Notes: generated from the letters alone by a model not told the origin. Numbered from the stretch's first letter, positions 44,225-53,240 are shown. The stretch is 64,000 nt of DNA from Undibacter mobilis (GCF_003367195.1 NZ_QRGO01000001.1:1846501-1910500); one strand, 5' to 3'. Translations and numbers: made by a program.

Positions 44225-44237
44225 TCTCGTTTACTCC

Positions 44238-45053
44238 TCAGCGCGTTTCGAGGAATGGCCGCAGCATGTCGGCGGTTTCGTGGAAGCGATTGACGAAGCT
44301 TTTGAGCCGCGGATGTTCTGGCTTGAGCAGCACATCATGCGGCGAGCCATCGGCGGCGACGGTGCCTTCGTCGAGGAAGACCACGCGGTTGGCGATTTCG
44401 AAAGCGAAGCCGAGTTCGTGGGTGACGATGACCATGGTCATGCCCGAGCGCGCCAGCGCGCTCATGGCCTTGAGGACCTCGCCGACCAGCTCGGGATCGA
44501 GCGCCGACGTCGGCTCGTCGAACAGCATGAGCTTGGGATGCATGGCCAGCGCCCGTGCGATCGCCACGCGCTGCTGCTGTCCCCCTGACAACTGCGCCGG
44601 GCGCTTGTGCTCGTGACCTTCGAGACCCATCTGCGCCAGCAGCTCGCGGGCGCGGACCTCGACCTCCTTGCGAGTCTCTCGCTTCACGATGACCGGACCT
44701 TCGGTCACGTTGTCGAGGACCGACATATGCGGGAACAGGTTGAACTGCTGGAACACCATGCCGGTCTTCGACCGGATGCGGTTCACCTCGGCGATGGGGA
44801 TGCGCGAGACACCGCTGTCCGCAGTGGCGTCGAAGATGATCTCGCCGTCGATATCGATACGGCCGCTGTTCGGCGTATTCAGCAGGTTGATGCAGCGCAG
44901 GAGCGAGGTCTTGCCGGAGCCGGAGGCGCCGATCAACACGACGACCTCGCCTTCATTGACCGTCAGGTCGACTCCGCGAAGAACCTCGCGTGAGCCAAAT
45001 CGCAGGCACAGGTTTTGGATACGGAGAAGCGGCTTTGATGACTTTTCTGTCAC
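44238..45053 (-). CDS. Amino-acid ABC transporter ATP-binding protein
   Basis: A 271-residue ATPase of the polar amino acid (GlnQ/HisP) type. Walker A is GASGSGKTSL, the signature is QLSGGQQQRVAIARAL, Walker B is LMLFDEPTSALDP, and the H-loop is VTHE. It would energise the permease upstream (nine bases away) and the binding protein encoded divergently at 47040. Confidence 0.97.
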   Translation of the reverse strand: MTEKSSKPLLRIQNLCLRFGSREVLRGVDLTVNEGEVVVLIGASGSGKTSLLRCINLLNTPNSGRIDIDGEIIFDATADSGVSRIPIAEVNRIRSKTGMVFQQFNLFPHMSVLDNVTEGPVIVKRETRKEVEVRARELLAQMGLEGHEHKRPAQLSGGQQQRVAIARALAMHPKLMLFDEPTSALDPELVGEVLKAMSALARSGMTMVIVTHELGFAFEIANRVVFLDEGTVAADGSPHDVLLKPEHPRLKSFVNRFHETADMLRPFLETR

Positions 45054-45062
45054 GGCTAGCCC

Positions 45063-45716
45063 TCAGCGATGCGACGCCTGCCGGCGCTCGATCATGCGCG
45101 ACAGGGTGGTCAACGGGACAAGGAACAAAAGGAAGATGACGCCGACGGCCGTGTAGACTTCCATGGGTTTGAAGGTCTGGCTCGAGATGTAGCCGGCCTG
45201 ATAGAGCAGGTCGGGCACGGTGATCGTCGACAGCAGGCTCGTATTCTTCATCTGCATGATCGACTGGCTTACCAGCGGCGGAATCATGCGCTTGAAGGCC
45301 TGTGGCAGGATGATGCGCCGCATCTTCTGACCGTAGGACATGCCGAGGGCCGTTGCTGCGTCGGTTTGTCCGGGATCGATCGACTGCACGCCGGCGCGAA
45401 AAATTTCGGCATAGAAGGCTGCCGAATAGCAGGTCAGCGCCAGGAAGCCCGCCCATCCCTTGCTGATTTCAATATTGAGGAAGATCGGCAGCGCGTAATA
45501 CGTCCACAGCAGGATGACGAGAAGCGGGATGTTGCGAAAAAATTCGACGAACAACCAGCCCAGCCAAACCAGCGGCCTGATAGGAGCAAACTGGATCAGG
45601 CCGATAGTGAGCCCGAGTATCATGCCGCCGGCGATCGTGATCGCTGTGTAGTAAAGCGTGATGAGAATGCCGAACCAGAGCAGGTCGGCGTGGCTGGTAA
45701 CGACTGAAAAATCCAT
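45063..45716 (-). CDS. Amino-acid ABC transporter permease (HisM/GlnP type)
   Basis: A 217-residue permease with about five membrane helices. It has the family's FRNIPLLVIL motif and the EAA-loop region GVQSIDPGQTDAATALGMSYGQKMRRIILPQA. Only one permease gene is present, so it would act as a homodimer. It follows the epimerase gene in the operon, 75 bases on. Confidence 0.95.
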   Translation of the reverse strand: MDFSVVTSHADLLWFGILITLYYTAITIAGGMILGLTIGLIQFAPIRPLVWLGWLFVEFFRNIPLLVILLWTYYALPIFLNIEISKGWAGFLALTCYSAAFYAEIFRAGVQSIDPGQTDAATALGMSYGQKMRRIILPQAFKRMIPPLVSQSIMQMKNTSLLSTITVPDLLYQAGYISSQTFKPMEVYTAVGVIFLLFLVPLTTLSRMIERRQASHR

Positions 45717-45791
45717 GTTCGATCCTTACCGCGAATTCTGGACGACGCTGTCGCGTTGGCCGCGTTCGACGATCAGTGCTTCCTTAAGCTG

Positions 45792-46772
45792 TCATTTGCA
45801 CAAGAACCCCTGTCGAAGGGGGTCGGAGTCTTCCAGCAGAATGGTGGAATGGGCGACGAGGTGGGCCATGCCTTCGATTTCCGCGACGACCGCATCGTCC
45901 CGTCGTTCGGCGACACGGGCGATGAACGGAACGCCCAGAATGTTTTTCGCGACATAAGTGCCGTCAGGCTTCAGCTTTCCCTGGCGATCGAGCATGGCCA
46001 GACGCGCGGCCGTGCCCGTACCGCACGGCGAGCGGTCGAACTTGTTCGATTCTAGAACGAGGAAATGCGTTGCCTCGCCGGGCGCTGTGTCTGAGTAGAA
46101 GAGGACGCTGGGCGGCACGGCGCTGGCAAACATAGGCCTGTCGGCGATGCAGGCCTTGATCGCCTGTTTGAGTTCGCTGCCAAGCCTCATCAGCCGGGAT
46201 GCGTGCTCGGGCGCCAGTGAAAGGCTGAGCGCTCCGGCGTCGACCAGCGCGTACCACATGCCGCCATAGACGATATCTGCCGAAACGGTACCGAATGGTT
46301 CGAACGGAATTTTCAGCCCTTCGATGCCGATGAAGCTCGGAACGTTTTTGATGCGGACGGCCGACAGGCGCCCGTCATCGCTCCAGACGAGACCAACCGT
46401 CACGACGCCCGCTGGCGTCTCGAGCGTAAAGCTGTCGCCCTGTTCGCGCGTGATCTGGCCGGTCGAGGCCAGGGTTTTGGCCAGTCCGATCGTGCCATGG
46501 CCGCACATGTCGAGATAGACGTAGGACGAAATGAAGAAGGCTCCATAGTCGGCGATCGTCGAGGGCACCGGCACGAGGCCGACCATGGCCGCATGGCCCC
46601 GAGGCTCGTGCAGCAGCAGGCCGCGCAGACCGTCGAAGCGCCGCCGAAAGTCGTCGCGTTTGTCGAGAACCGAGGCGCCTTCGAGCTTCGGAATGCCGCT
46701 GAGAATGACCCGGGTCGGGTGCCCTGCGGTATGGGTATCGATCACCGAGAACGAAGCATCGAGGCGGATCAT
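45792..46772 (-). CDS. 4-hydroxyproline 2-epimerase-like protein (proline racemase family)
   Basis: A 326-residue member of the proline racemase family. Both catalytic cysteines are present: Cys90 in DMCGHGTIG and Cys250 in DRSPCGTGT, as in racemases and 4-hydroxyproline 2-epimerases; trans-3-hydroxyproline dehydratases have Thr at the second place. CGHG, not CGHN, favours hydroxyproline over proline. It would turn trans-4-hydroxy-L-proline into cis-4-hydroxy-D-proline. It is the first gene of the leftward operon, 137 bases from the 46909 operator. Confidence 0.92.
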   Translation of the reverse strand: MIRLDASFSVIDTHTAGHPTRVILSGIPKLEGASVLDKRDDFRRRFDGLRGLLLHEPRGHAAMVGLVPVPSTIADYGAFFISSYVYLDMCGHGTIGLAKTLASTGQITREQGDSFTLETPAGVVTVGLVWSDDGRLSAVRIKNVPSFIGIEGLKIPFEPFGTVSADIVYGGMWYALVDAGALSLSLAPEHASRLMRLGSELKQAIKACIADRPMFASAVPPSVLFYSDTAPGEATHFLVLESNKFDRSPCGTGTAARLAMLDRQGKLKPDGTYVAKNILGVPFIARVAERRDDAVVAEIEGMAHLVAHSTILLEDSDPLRQGFLCK

Positions 46773-46908
46773 GCAGCGGTTCCTCTGCCGGCAGGATAGC
46801 GGCGCCAGCTCGGCTCGCCGCGATGATGGAAAACAACCGCGAGAGGCAAGGGGGCGTCCCTGAGAGGCGGGTCTTTATCCTGCTGCCGAGGCGGCAGAAT
46901 AATGAACT

Positions 46909-46924
46909 ATTGTAGCGCGACAAT
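46909..46924. promoter_or_regulatory. Operator-like element ATTGTA-N4-GACAAT, copy 1
   Basis: ATTGTAGCGCGACAAT lies in the divergent region between the epimerase (start 46772) and binding-protein (start 47040) genes. The same frame with a different spacer, ATTGTACTGTGACAAT, lies at 47945 before the MocR-type regulator. Twelve of twelve arm bases match. Confidence 0.7.
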
Positions 46925-47039
46925 TTTAAAGTGCTGTACTACACTGCGGCGATATGTGTAGCATGTCAATGCCCCGGCTGAGGGCGGCCTCGGCATCGTC
47001 GGTTCGCGATGCAGTTCATTTTTGACAGGGAAACCGAAC

Positions 47040-47873
47040 ATGAGACTGAAGGTTTTTGCTTTTTTGGCAGCGCTTCTCGTTGGCACCATGAATCTGGTGT
47101 CACTCGCTTCCGCTGCGGATCCGTCCGCGGTCATCAACGCAATCAAGCAGCGTGGTGCGCTGAATTATCCGGTGATGTCCGGCGAAGAGCCTGACTTTAT
47201 CAAGGATCCCAAGACTGGCGACTGGACCGGCATCTATCCCGACTGGGGTCGCCAGATTGCCGACCTGCTTGGGGTCAAGATCAACTTCGTCGAAACCACC
47301 TGGGGCAACCTCGCCGCCGACTTCCAGGCCGGTCGGCTCGATATGGCTTTCGGCGTCAACCCAAACCCGAAGCGCGGCCTCGTCGTCGACTACGTCATGG
47401 AGCCGATCGTGGAAGGCGTCTGGACGATTACCGCGCGTGAAGGCTTCGAGCCGAAAACCTGGCGTGATTTGAACAAACCTGAAGTCCGCATCGCGGCCCA
47501 GAGCGGCAGCACCATGCAGGTCATTGCCGAGACGATGGCGCCGAAAGCCAAGATTATTCTGGTGAAGAACCGCGATCAGGCCGTTCTTGAAATGCAGTCC
47601 AAGCGGGTCGATGCGATCTTGCTGGCGGATCAGAACTCGGCGCAGCTGCACAAGGCGGGCCTTGGCAAGGCGATCGTTCCGACGCCCGTTCTGCGCAATC
47701 CGATGATGACCGCGGTGCCCCGAAAAGAAGGCAATGAGGGTTTCATGAACCTGCTGGCCAATTGGTCGATGCAGCAGCGGACGCTCGGCCTATCTTGCGC
47801 GCACATCACCAAGTACATGCAAGAGCGCGGCATCGATCTCTCGGTCGTGCCGCAGTCGGGCAAATACTGCTAG
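47040..47873 (+). CDS. Amino-acid ABC transporter substrate-binding protein
   Basis: A 277-residue SBP_bac_3-type receptor. Residues 1-26 form a signal peptide ending SLASAADP. The family's GDWTGIYPDWGRQIADLLGVKINFVETTWGNLAADFQAGRLDMAFG block is clear, as is AAQSGSTMQVIAE. It is divergent from the operon that encodes its permease and ATPase. The ATG at 47040 is preferred over an in-frame TTG six codons earlier. Likely ligand is hydroxyproline or a related imino acid. Confidence 0.93.
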   Translation: MRLKVFAFLAALLVGTMNLVSLASAADPSAVINAIKQRGALNYPVMSGEEPDFIKDPKTGDWTGIYPDWGRQIADLLGVKINFVETTWGNLAADFQAGRLDMAFGVNPNPKRGLVVDYVMEPIVEGVWTITAREGFEPKTWRDLNKPEVRIAAQSGSTMQVIAETMAPKAKIILVKNRDQAVLEMQSKRVDAILLADQNSAQLHKAGLGKAIVPTPVLRNPMMTAVPRKEGNEGFMNLLANWSMQQRTLGLSCAHITKYMQERGIDLSVVPQSGKYC

Positions 47874-47891
47874 CTTTCGCGGTTACGGGCG

Positions 47892-47922
47892 CGGGGGAGG
47901 AGAGTGTGGATTTCCTCCCCCG
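47892..47922 (+). terminator. Hairpin after the binding-protein gene, weak terminator
   Basis: CGGGGGAGGA and TCCTCCCCCG form a 10-bp stem with an 11-base loop 18 bases after the stop. No T-run follows, so it may stabilise the mRNA end or need Rho. Confidence 0.45.
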
Positions 47923-47944
47923 TCACTTGAAACGACGACTGATT

Positions 47945-47960
47945 ATTGTACTGTGACAAT
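47945..47960. promoter_or_regulatory. Operator-like element ATTGTA-N4-GACAAT, copy 2
   Basis: ATTGTACTGTGACAAT lies exactly 100 bases upstream of the chosen start of the MocR-type regulator. It shares both arms with the copy at 46909, pointing to autoregulation by the same protein. Confidence 0.7.
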
Positions 47961-48044
47961 CTCGCGTCTGGATTGCTGAGCGACTTTTGGTTGTCGCCGC
48001 CAGCACTCCACGGACATGCATTTTGGACTGAACCGCGGGGCTCC

Positions 48045-49523
48045 ATGGGTTCGCGTAAGACATCTCTCATGCGGCCGCCGGCTCCGTCCAAGACTGTTAT
48101 GGAAGCTGCGTCGCCAAAGCACGCCGCCAACGATGCCGAACCCGGTTCGTCGCTGAGCTGGATTCCCAGCAATCTAAATCTGACACTACCGCCCTATCTT
48201 GCGCTGATCGCCGCGCTCGAGGAAGACGTGCGCAAGGGCATACTGCCGCATGGCACGCAGCTGCCGCCGCACCGCGCGCTGGCGCTTCAGCTCGGTTTGA
48301 GCCTGTCTACCGTGTCCAAGGCTTATCGTGAGGCCAATGCCCGCGGCATCGTGACCGGGCGTGTAGGACAGGGGACATTTGTCGCACGTCGCGCAGCATC
48401 CGATATGGAAAGCCGCGCGGGTCGAACGGCCAACTTTAGTGTCAACCTTGCCCCCGACGTCGGGCAAATGGAAAAACTGCGGATGGCGATGGCCGAGATC
48501 ATGCGGTCCGGCGATATTGATCGTTTGTTCGCCTATGATGCCGGGCAGGGCCTTCGTGAGCATTGCGCCGTGCTGGCCGAGTGGATCGCGACCCCCGGGT
48601 TCCGGCCGTCGCCGGATCTCCTTCTCGCCACGAATGGGGCGCAACACGGCCTCGATCTGGCGCTGAGCATTCTATGCAAGCCGAACGATACGATCCTGGT
48701 CGAGCAACTGACCTATGTCGGGTTCAAGGCGCTGGCGAGCCTGCATCGATACAGTCTCACGCCGGTCGAGATGGATGCTGAAGGTATGGTGCCTGAGGCG
48801 TTGGACCAAAAACTGCAGCAATCCGGCGCGCGTGTCGTTTACGCCATGCCGACCCTGCACACGCCCACCAGCAGGACGATGGACGCCCAGCGTCGGCAGA
48901 GAATAGCGGACGTTCTCGTCAAGCATGACGCGATGCTGATCGAGGATGATGTCTATGCCTTTCTCATCAATCCGAAACCGGATCCAATTGCGGGTCTGAT
49001 ACCGGATCGGACGATCTATCTTGCGAGTCTGTCCAAGGTTTTCGAACTCGGCTTCCGGGCCGGTATAGCCGTTGTGCCGGCCGCTCTGCTCGAGCGGGCA
49101 AGGCTGGCCATGCGCGCGAGCGCCTGGAGCGCGACGCCGCTACTTTTCGAATTGAGCCGCAAACTCATTCTGTCGGGAGAGCTTGAGGACGTCGTCGTCT
49201 CCCTCCGCAAGGAGACGCGCCGGCGCGCAGACCTGTTTCGGAATTTCTTTCCCGAGCAGGAGTTGCCCCAAGAGCGCACGCTGGCAGGCTACCACGTCTG
49301 GATGGACATTCCTGACGGCTGGACGGCCGACGAATTATTCTTTGTCGCACGCAACCACGGGATACTGCTAACACCGCCCGGATCGGCGGCGGTCGATCAG
49401 AACGGCGAACGCGGCGTACGTGTTTGTCTCGGCGCGTGCGCAGCGCGCGAACTCGACGCCGGCCTTGGGGCATTGCGCCAGATTTTGAGCCGGCCTCCGC
49501 GTTCCGCTTTTTCGGTAGCATAG
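48045..49523 (+). CDS. MocR-type regulator: GntR DNA-binding domain fused to class I aminotransferase
   Basis: A protein of about 492 residues. An N-terminal winged helix (PPHRALALQLGLSLSTVSKAYREANARGIVTGRVGQGTFVAR) is joined to a fold-type I aminotransferase domain with ATNGAQHGLDLALSIL, the YAMPTLHTPTSRTMD region and the PLP lysine in YLASLSKVFELGFRAG. Such proteins sense amino acids or PLP adducts and usually activate a nearby pathway. It follows the hydroxyproline locus. The start is uncertain: the frame is open upstream and other ATGs lie at 48072 and 48099. Confidence 0.9.
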   Translation: MGSRKTSLMRPPAPSKTVMEAASPKHAANDAEPGSSLSWIPSNLNLTLPPYLALIAALEEDVRKGILPHGTQLPPHRALALQLGLSLSTVSKAYREANARGIVTGRVGQGTFVARRAASDMESRAGRTANFSVNLAPDVGQMEKLRMAMAEIMRSGDIDRLFAYDAGQGLREHCAVLAEWIATPGFRPSPDLLLATNGAQHGLDLALSILCKPNDTILVEQLTYVGFKALASLHRYSLTPVEMDAEGMVPEALDQKLQQSGARVVYAMPTLHTPTSRTMDAQRRQRIADVLVKHDAMLIEDDVYAFLINPKPDPIAGLIPDRTIYLASLSKVFELGFRAGIAVVPAALLERARLAMRASAWSATPLLFELSRKLILSGELEDVVVSLRKETRRRADLFRNFFPEQELPQERTLAGYHVWMDIPDGWTADELFFVARNHGILLTPPGSAAVDQNGERGVRVCLGACAARELDAGLGALRQILSRPPRSAFSVA

Positions 49524-49532
49524 CTAGGCACG

Positions 49533-49907
49533 TTGCCTCGCAAAGCCATAACGGGAACGCCTTCGTTCTTTGGAAGCTGGGAAGAGGCAACTGCATTTGG
49601 GCGCAAGTTGCGCCCGAACATTTTCGATGCAGCGCTTCAGCCGCGTGTCCTCCACTCGCTCAAGCAGGGCGAAAGTGGCCGAATCGTCTGGCGTTATGAT
49701 GCCGATGGCATCGCGCAGGCGCGACTATCGACTACGTCAGAGCAGTCCGTTGACTTGTGGCCGCATGTCGAAGCCTTAAGCATGCCGACGCTTCTGCGGT
49801 CCGGGCTCCGTAAACACCACTTCACGGCAGTCCAATCCCGGCCGACATCACAGCGGGATAGAGTTCATACGCGTGATCTTCATTTGGCTGAGCGCCCGTA
49901 TTCCTAA
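49533..49907 (+). pseudogene. C-terminal remnant of an alpha/beta hydrolase
   Basis: The frame reads PSFFGSWEEATAFGRKLRPN, then VLHSLKQGESGRIVWRYDADGIAQA and VDLWPHVEALSMPTLL, which is the cap and late core of an alpha/beta hydrolase (the part before the catalytic Asp/His). The N-terminal half with the GxSxG nucleophile is missing. After PTLL the expected LRG..S pattern breaks into RSGLRKHH, suggesting a frameshift. It begins ten bases after the MocR gene and its end overlaps the convergent oxidoreductase. Confidence 0.6.
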
Positions 49908-50905
49908 AGCGTTGTCTGCCGTCCGACCGTCAGTACAATTTTTCCGACGTGCTTGCTGGCTTCCATGAAGTGATGCGCCGCGGCAGCATCTTCAAGAGGA
50001 TAAATCTTGGCGAGGTAAGGTCTGATCGACTTTCCCACATGACGCAGGACAGTTTCATGGAGATGGCGTGCGATCTTGATCTTCTCGTCGACCGGCGTTG
50101 CTCTCAGGAAGGCGCCGGTGATGCGCACGCGTTTGGCCATTAATGCACGCAGTGGCACCGGCAGCACCTTTCCGCCGCCGGCAGACAAATGGGCGATGCG
50201 TCCGTCGTTGGCGATCATAGCAAGGTCCGCCTCAAGGTGGGCGCCGGCCGACATATCGAGGATCGTGTCGACGCCGTGGCCGCTTGTTTTCTGCCTCACC
50301 TGGTCCGCCAGATCGGGGTCGTTATAATCAAATACCGCGGTACACCCGAAGTGAAACGCTGCGTCTCGCTTCTCTGCCGTTCCGGCCGTGCCGTAGACAC
50401 TGTAACCCATCGCCTTGAGCATCTGTGTGGCTATCGAACCAACACCGCTGGTCGCGCCGTGAATGAGCGCGATCTCGCCGGGTTTCAACTGCATGAGCCC
50501 GAAGAAGTTGAACCAGGCCGTGAACAGGGCTTCGGGCAGGGCGGCTGCTGATTCCCAATCGAGACTGTCCGGCATTGGTAGTGCCAACTCTGCCGGTGTC
50601 GCGACAAACTGTGCGTAAGAGCCACCGTCGGTTAGTGCCACGACCTTTTCGCCAACGCGTCGCGTCGGAACGTTTTTACCGCAAGCAACAATGCGCCCCG
50701 CGGCCTCTAGCCCAGGAACGGGATTTGGTTCATGAGTGGGCCCAGCCTTGCGCTGATTACAGTCGTGGCGGTTGATGCCCGCCGCCATGACTTCGATGAG
50801 AACGTCGTCGTCGCCCGGCGTGGGGACCGGCCAATCATTCTTCATGACCAGGACGTCGGGTCCGCCCGGGGCGGAAACCACAATGGCTTGTTGAATGCGC
50901 GGCAT
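49904..50905 (-). CDS. NAD(P)H quinone oxidoreductase, PIG3/QOR-like
   Basis: A 333-residue zinc-independent MDR enzyme. The N-terminus MRIQ..IVVSAPGGPDVL, the GINRHDCNQRKA and PVPGLEAAGRI blocks, and the nucleotide-binding LIHGATSGVGSIATQMLKAMG motif identify the quinone oxidoreductase group; the zinc-loop cysteines are absent. It may reduce a quinone or enone formed in the nearby aromatic pathway. It lies 36 bases downstream of the extradiol dioxygenase on the same strand. Confidence 0.9.
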   Translation of the reverse strand: MPRIQQAIVVSAPGGPDVLVMKNDWPVPTPGDDDVLIEVMAAGINRHDCNQRKAGPTHEPNPVPGLEAAGRIVACGKNVPTRRVGEKVVALTDGGSYAQFVATPAELALPMPDSLDWESAAALPEALFTAWFNFFGLMQLKPGEIALIHGATSGVGSIATQMLKAMGYSVYGTAGTAEKRDAAFHFGCTAVFDYNDPDLADQVRQKTSGHGVDTILDMSAGAHLEADLAMIANDGRIAHLSAGGGKVLPVPLRALMAKRVRITGAFLRATPVDEKIKIARHLHETVLRHVGKSIRPYLAKIYPLEDAAAAHHFMEASKHVGKIVLTVGRQTTL

Positions 50906-50941
50906 AGGGTCCAGTAAGAGGCGTGTTGGGCGCGCGCAGTC

Positions 50942-51943
50942 TCAGCCGGCCTTGCGGATCGTATCCCACCAAATGCAATGACCTGGCGCAACCGCGTAGT
51001 TGCCTTCGATCACGTTAACCGGTGCCCGCAGTCCGTCCTCGGCGGCCTTGAGTTTGAGCGCGCGCGCTGCGGCCGTTTGCTCTGGTCCCAGCCAGTCGCG
51101 GTCATGACCCCATAGGCTGGCACCGTAAGTGATCTCTTCGGGTTGCCACGTGGTCGGGTCGATATGCCGTCCGCCCCAGCCATATTCTATGAAGAAGTCC
51201 GATGGCGTGCGGGAATAGAAAGAAACCATCTGATCATTGATATGGCGGCCGAGCGTCGTCGCGACCCGGCCTTTCTCGCCCAATGCGAGGTCGTAACCTT
51301 GGCCGACGTCGTCGAGCATCGTCAATTCCATCATCAGATGGTGGATACCGTTGCGGCCGGTTTCGATCATCGCGAAGCTATGATGTCGCGGGTTTACGTG
51401 GAAGAAGTAAGCGTTGTAGGGCACGGTGAAGTAATCGCTGATGCGCAGGCCAAGGACCTTGGTGTAGAACGCCAGCGCCTCGCTGATCCGTTCGACATGC
51501 AAGACAGCGTGACCCATGCCAAGCGGTCCGGTACGAAAGCCTGAGATCGAGCGTCCCGGAATGAAGGGGTCTGACGCAATCTCGGCGCCATAAAAGACTT
51601 CAAGCCTGTTGCCGACCGGATCCTTGAATGTGATCGCTTCCTTCACTCGGCGCTGGCTGGCAAGTGCGCTTGGTATCCGCGCAACAGCAACCCCGGCGGC
51701 TTCGACACGTGCAGCCATTGCATTCAAGGCGAAAGCGTCGGCGACCTCCCAGCCGAAGAATCCGGATCGATCGGCGCTGTCATTACTGACGACCAGTCGC
51801 TGGCGGCGGTCGTCCATGCGGAAGGTCAGATAGTTCCTGGCGCGATCGACAAGCTGCATACCGAGAAATTTGGTGCCGTAATCGGCCCAGTCTTCGATTG
51901 CGGCGGTTGGCAGGCCGACATAACCCAGCGCTTGAACTTCCAT
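50942..51943 (-). CDS. Type I extradiol ring-cleavage dioxygenase (VOC family, BphC/HsaC-like)
   Basis: A 333-residue two-domain VOC protein. The iron triad is visible in the C-terminal domain: His145 in MGHAVLHV, His201 or His202 in GIHHLMMEL, and Glu253 in FFIEYGWGG. The catalytic His/Tyr region HHSFAMIETG is also present. It would open a catechol ring next to the two hydroxyls. It belongs with the MhpA-like hydroxylase at 53988 and the FAH-family hydrolase. It is divergent from the TRAP binding protein. Confidence 0.9.
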   Translation of the reverse strand: MEVQALGYVGLPTAAIEDWADYGTKFLGMQLVDRARNYLTFRMDDRRQRLVVSNDSADRSGFFGWEVADAFALNAMAARVEAAGVAVARIPSALASQRRVKEAITFKDPVGNRLEVFYGAEIASDPFIPGRSISGFRTGPLGMGHAVLHVERISEALAFYTKVLGLRISDYFTVPYNAYFFHVNPRHHSFAMIETGRNGIHHLMMELTMLDDVGQGYDLALGEKGRVATTLGRHINDQMVSFYSRTPSDFFIEYGWGGRHIDPTTWQPEEITYGASLWGHDRDWLGPEQTAAARALKLKAAEDGLRAPVNVIEGNYAVAPGHCIWWDTIRKAG

Positions 51944-52040
51944 TGCCAGTTTCCTTCCCGCAGTTTTCGCCGGTCAGCCCGGTCGGTGAGGTTAGGCTGC
52001 CTCGTTGTCTATTCCTTAAGCGTGCGTGCACTGCATCAGC

Positions 52041-52061
52041 AACCGTTTCGGCGGAAACGTT
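52041..52061. promoter_or_regulatory. Inverted repeat in the divergent control region
   Basis: AAC-C-GTTTC-GGCG-GAAAC-GTT is a near-perfect inverted repeat with one bulged base, between the dioxygenase (start 51943) and TRAP binding-protein (start 52198) genes. CACTGCAT direct repeats flank it at 52029 and 52062. It may be the site of the IclR or GntR regulator of this block. Confidence 0.4.
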
Positions 52062-52197
52062 CACTGCATGGACGCAGCTACCGTTCACAGCGCGGACAGT
52101 CGTTCAAATACGGTTGCTTGACGGCGGAAGGAGCGGCATTCGACGAGAGCATAAGAAATTCGACGGCCCAGAAGCCGCGAGTCAGGGAGGATCCTCA

Positions 52198-53226
52198 ATG
52201 CTCAAACGACTACTTTCCGCTGCCGTTTTCGCTTCGCTCGCGCTGGCCAACGTGACCGGGGCGGAAGCCGCTGACCCGGTCACGCTTCGATTTTCGAGTT
52301 TCGAGCCCCCTCAGGCCTTCATCACCAGCAAAATTCTCACGCCCTGGGCCCAAAAAGTTACGACCGAATCGCAAGGTACGCTCAAGATTGAGATGTATCC
52401 TGGCGGTACGCTCGGCCGCGACCCCGCGGCACAGCTGAAGCTCGTGCTCGACGGCGTTGCCGATATTGCGTGGATCGTTCCGGGCTATACGCCCGGTCGT
52501 TTCGATGCGGCGACGGTCGTCGAACTGCCCTTCGTCGTGCCGGACGCCTACACCGGTTCGCTCGCACTCACACGCGTTTTCGAGAAAGGCCTCCTGAAAG
52601 GTGGCGGTTTCAATGACGTCAAATTTCTCTGCGTCTGCGCCAACAATCCGATCTTCGTGAATACGACGTTCCCCGCAACAAAGCTGGAAGACCTCAAGGG
52701 GCACAATTTCCGTGCAGCCGGCCCGGTTTCGCTCAATGTCGTCAAGTCACTCGGTGGCGTTCCGATCGGGGGCATAACCGGCCCGGCGCTGGCGGAGAAC
52801 CTGACGCGCGGCGTCATAGACGCCACGCTCAACGAATGGAACGCACTGCAGACCTTCCGCGTGCTCGAGGTTGCTAAGCACCAGATCATCCTGCCGCTGG
52901 GCTCGACATCGCTGATGGTCATCATGAACAAGGCAAAATATGAAAGTTTGCCGCCGTCGGCCAGAGCTGCGCTCGACAAGAACTCGGGCGAGGTTTTCGC
53001 AAAGTTCTTCGGCGCCAAGTTCGATGAGAACAACAGCGCTGTCTTCGAAACGGCCAAGGGTGACAAGAAGCGCACCATCACGGTGCTTAACGCTCAGCAG
53101 CAGGCGCCATGGAAGGCCGCAGTGCAGCCCGCGATCGAGGAATGGAAAAAGTCCACGCCCGACGGCGACAAGCTGCTGAAGGCCTTCAGCGACGAGGTCG
53201 CCGCCATTCAGGCCGTGAAGAAGTAG
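52198..53226 (+). CDS. TRAP transporter substrate-binding protein DctP
   Basis: A 342-residue TRAP receptor. An AGGGAGG ribosome site precedes the ATG, and residues 1-24 form a signal peptide ending AEAADP. The family's PWAQKVTTESQGTLKIEMYPGGTLGRDPAAQLKLVLDGVADIAW segment and KLEDLKGHNFRAAGPVSLNVVKSLG are clear. The matching DctQ and DctM genes are 5 kb downstream on the same strand, an unusual split. It likely takes up the aromatic or hydroxy acid degraded here. Confidence 0.95.
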   Translation: MLKRLLSAAVFASLALANVTGAEAADPVTLRFSSFEPPQAFITSKILTPWAQKVTTESQGTLKIEMYPGGTLGRDPAAQLKLVLDGVADIAWIVPGYTPGRFDAATVVELPFVVPDAYTGSLALTRVFEKGLLKGGGFNDVKFLCVCANNPIFVNTTFPATKLEDLKGHNFRAAGPVSLNVVKSLGGVPIGGITGPALAENLTRGVIDATLNEWNALQTFRVLEVAKHQIILPLGSTSLMVIMNKAKYESLPPSARAALDKNSGEVFAKFFGAKFDENNSAVFETAKGDKKRTITVLNAQQQAPWKAAVQPAIEEWKKSTPDGDKLLKAFSDEVAAIQAVKK

Positions 53227-53240
53227 ATTTTTCCGCATTG

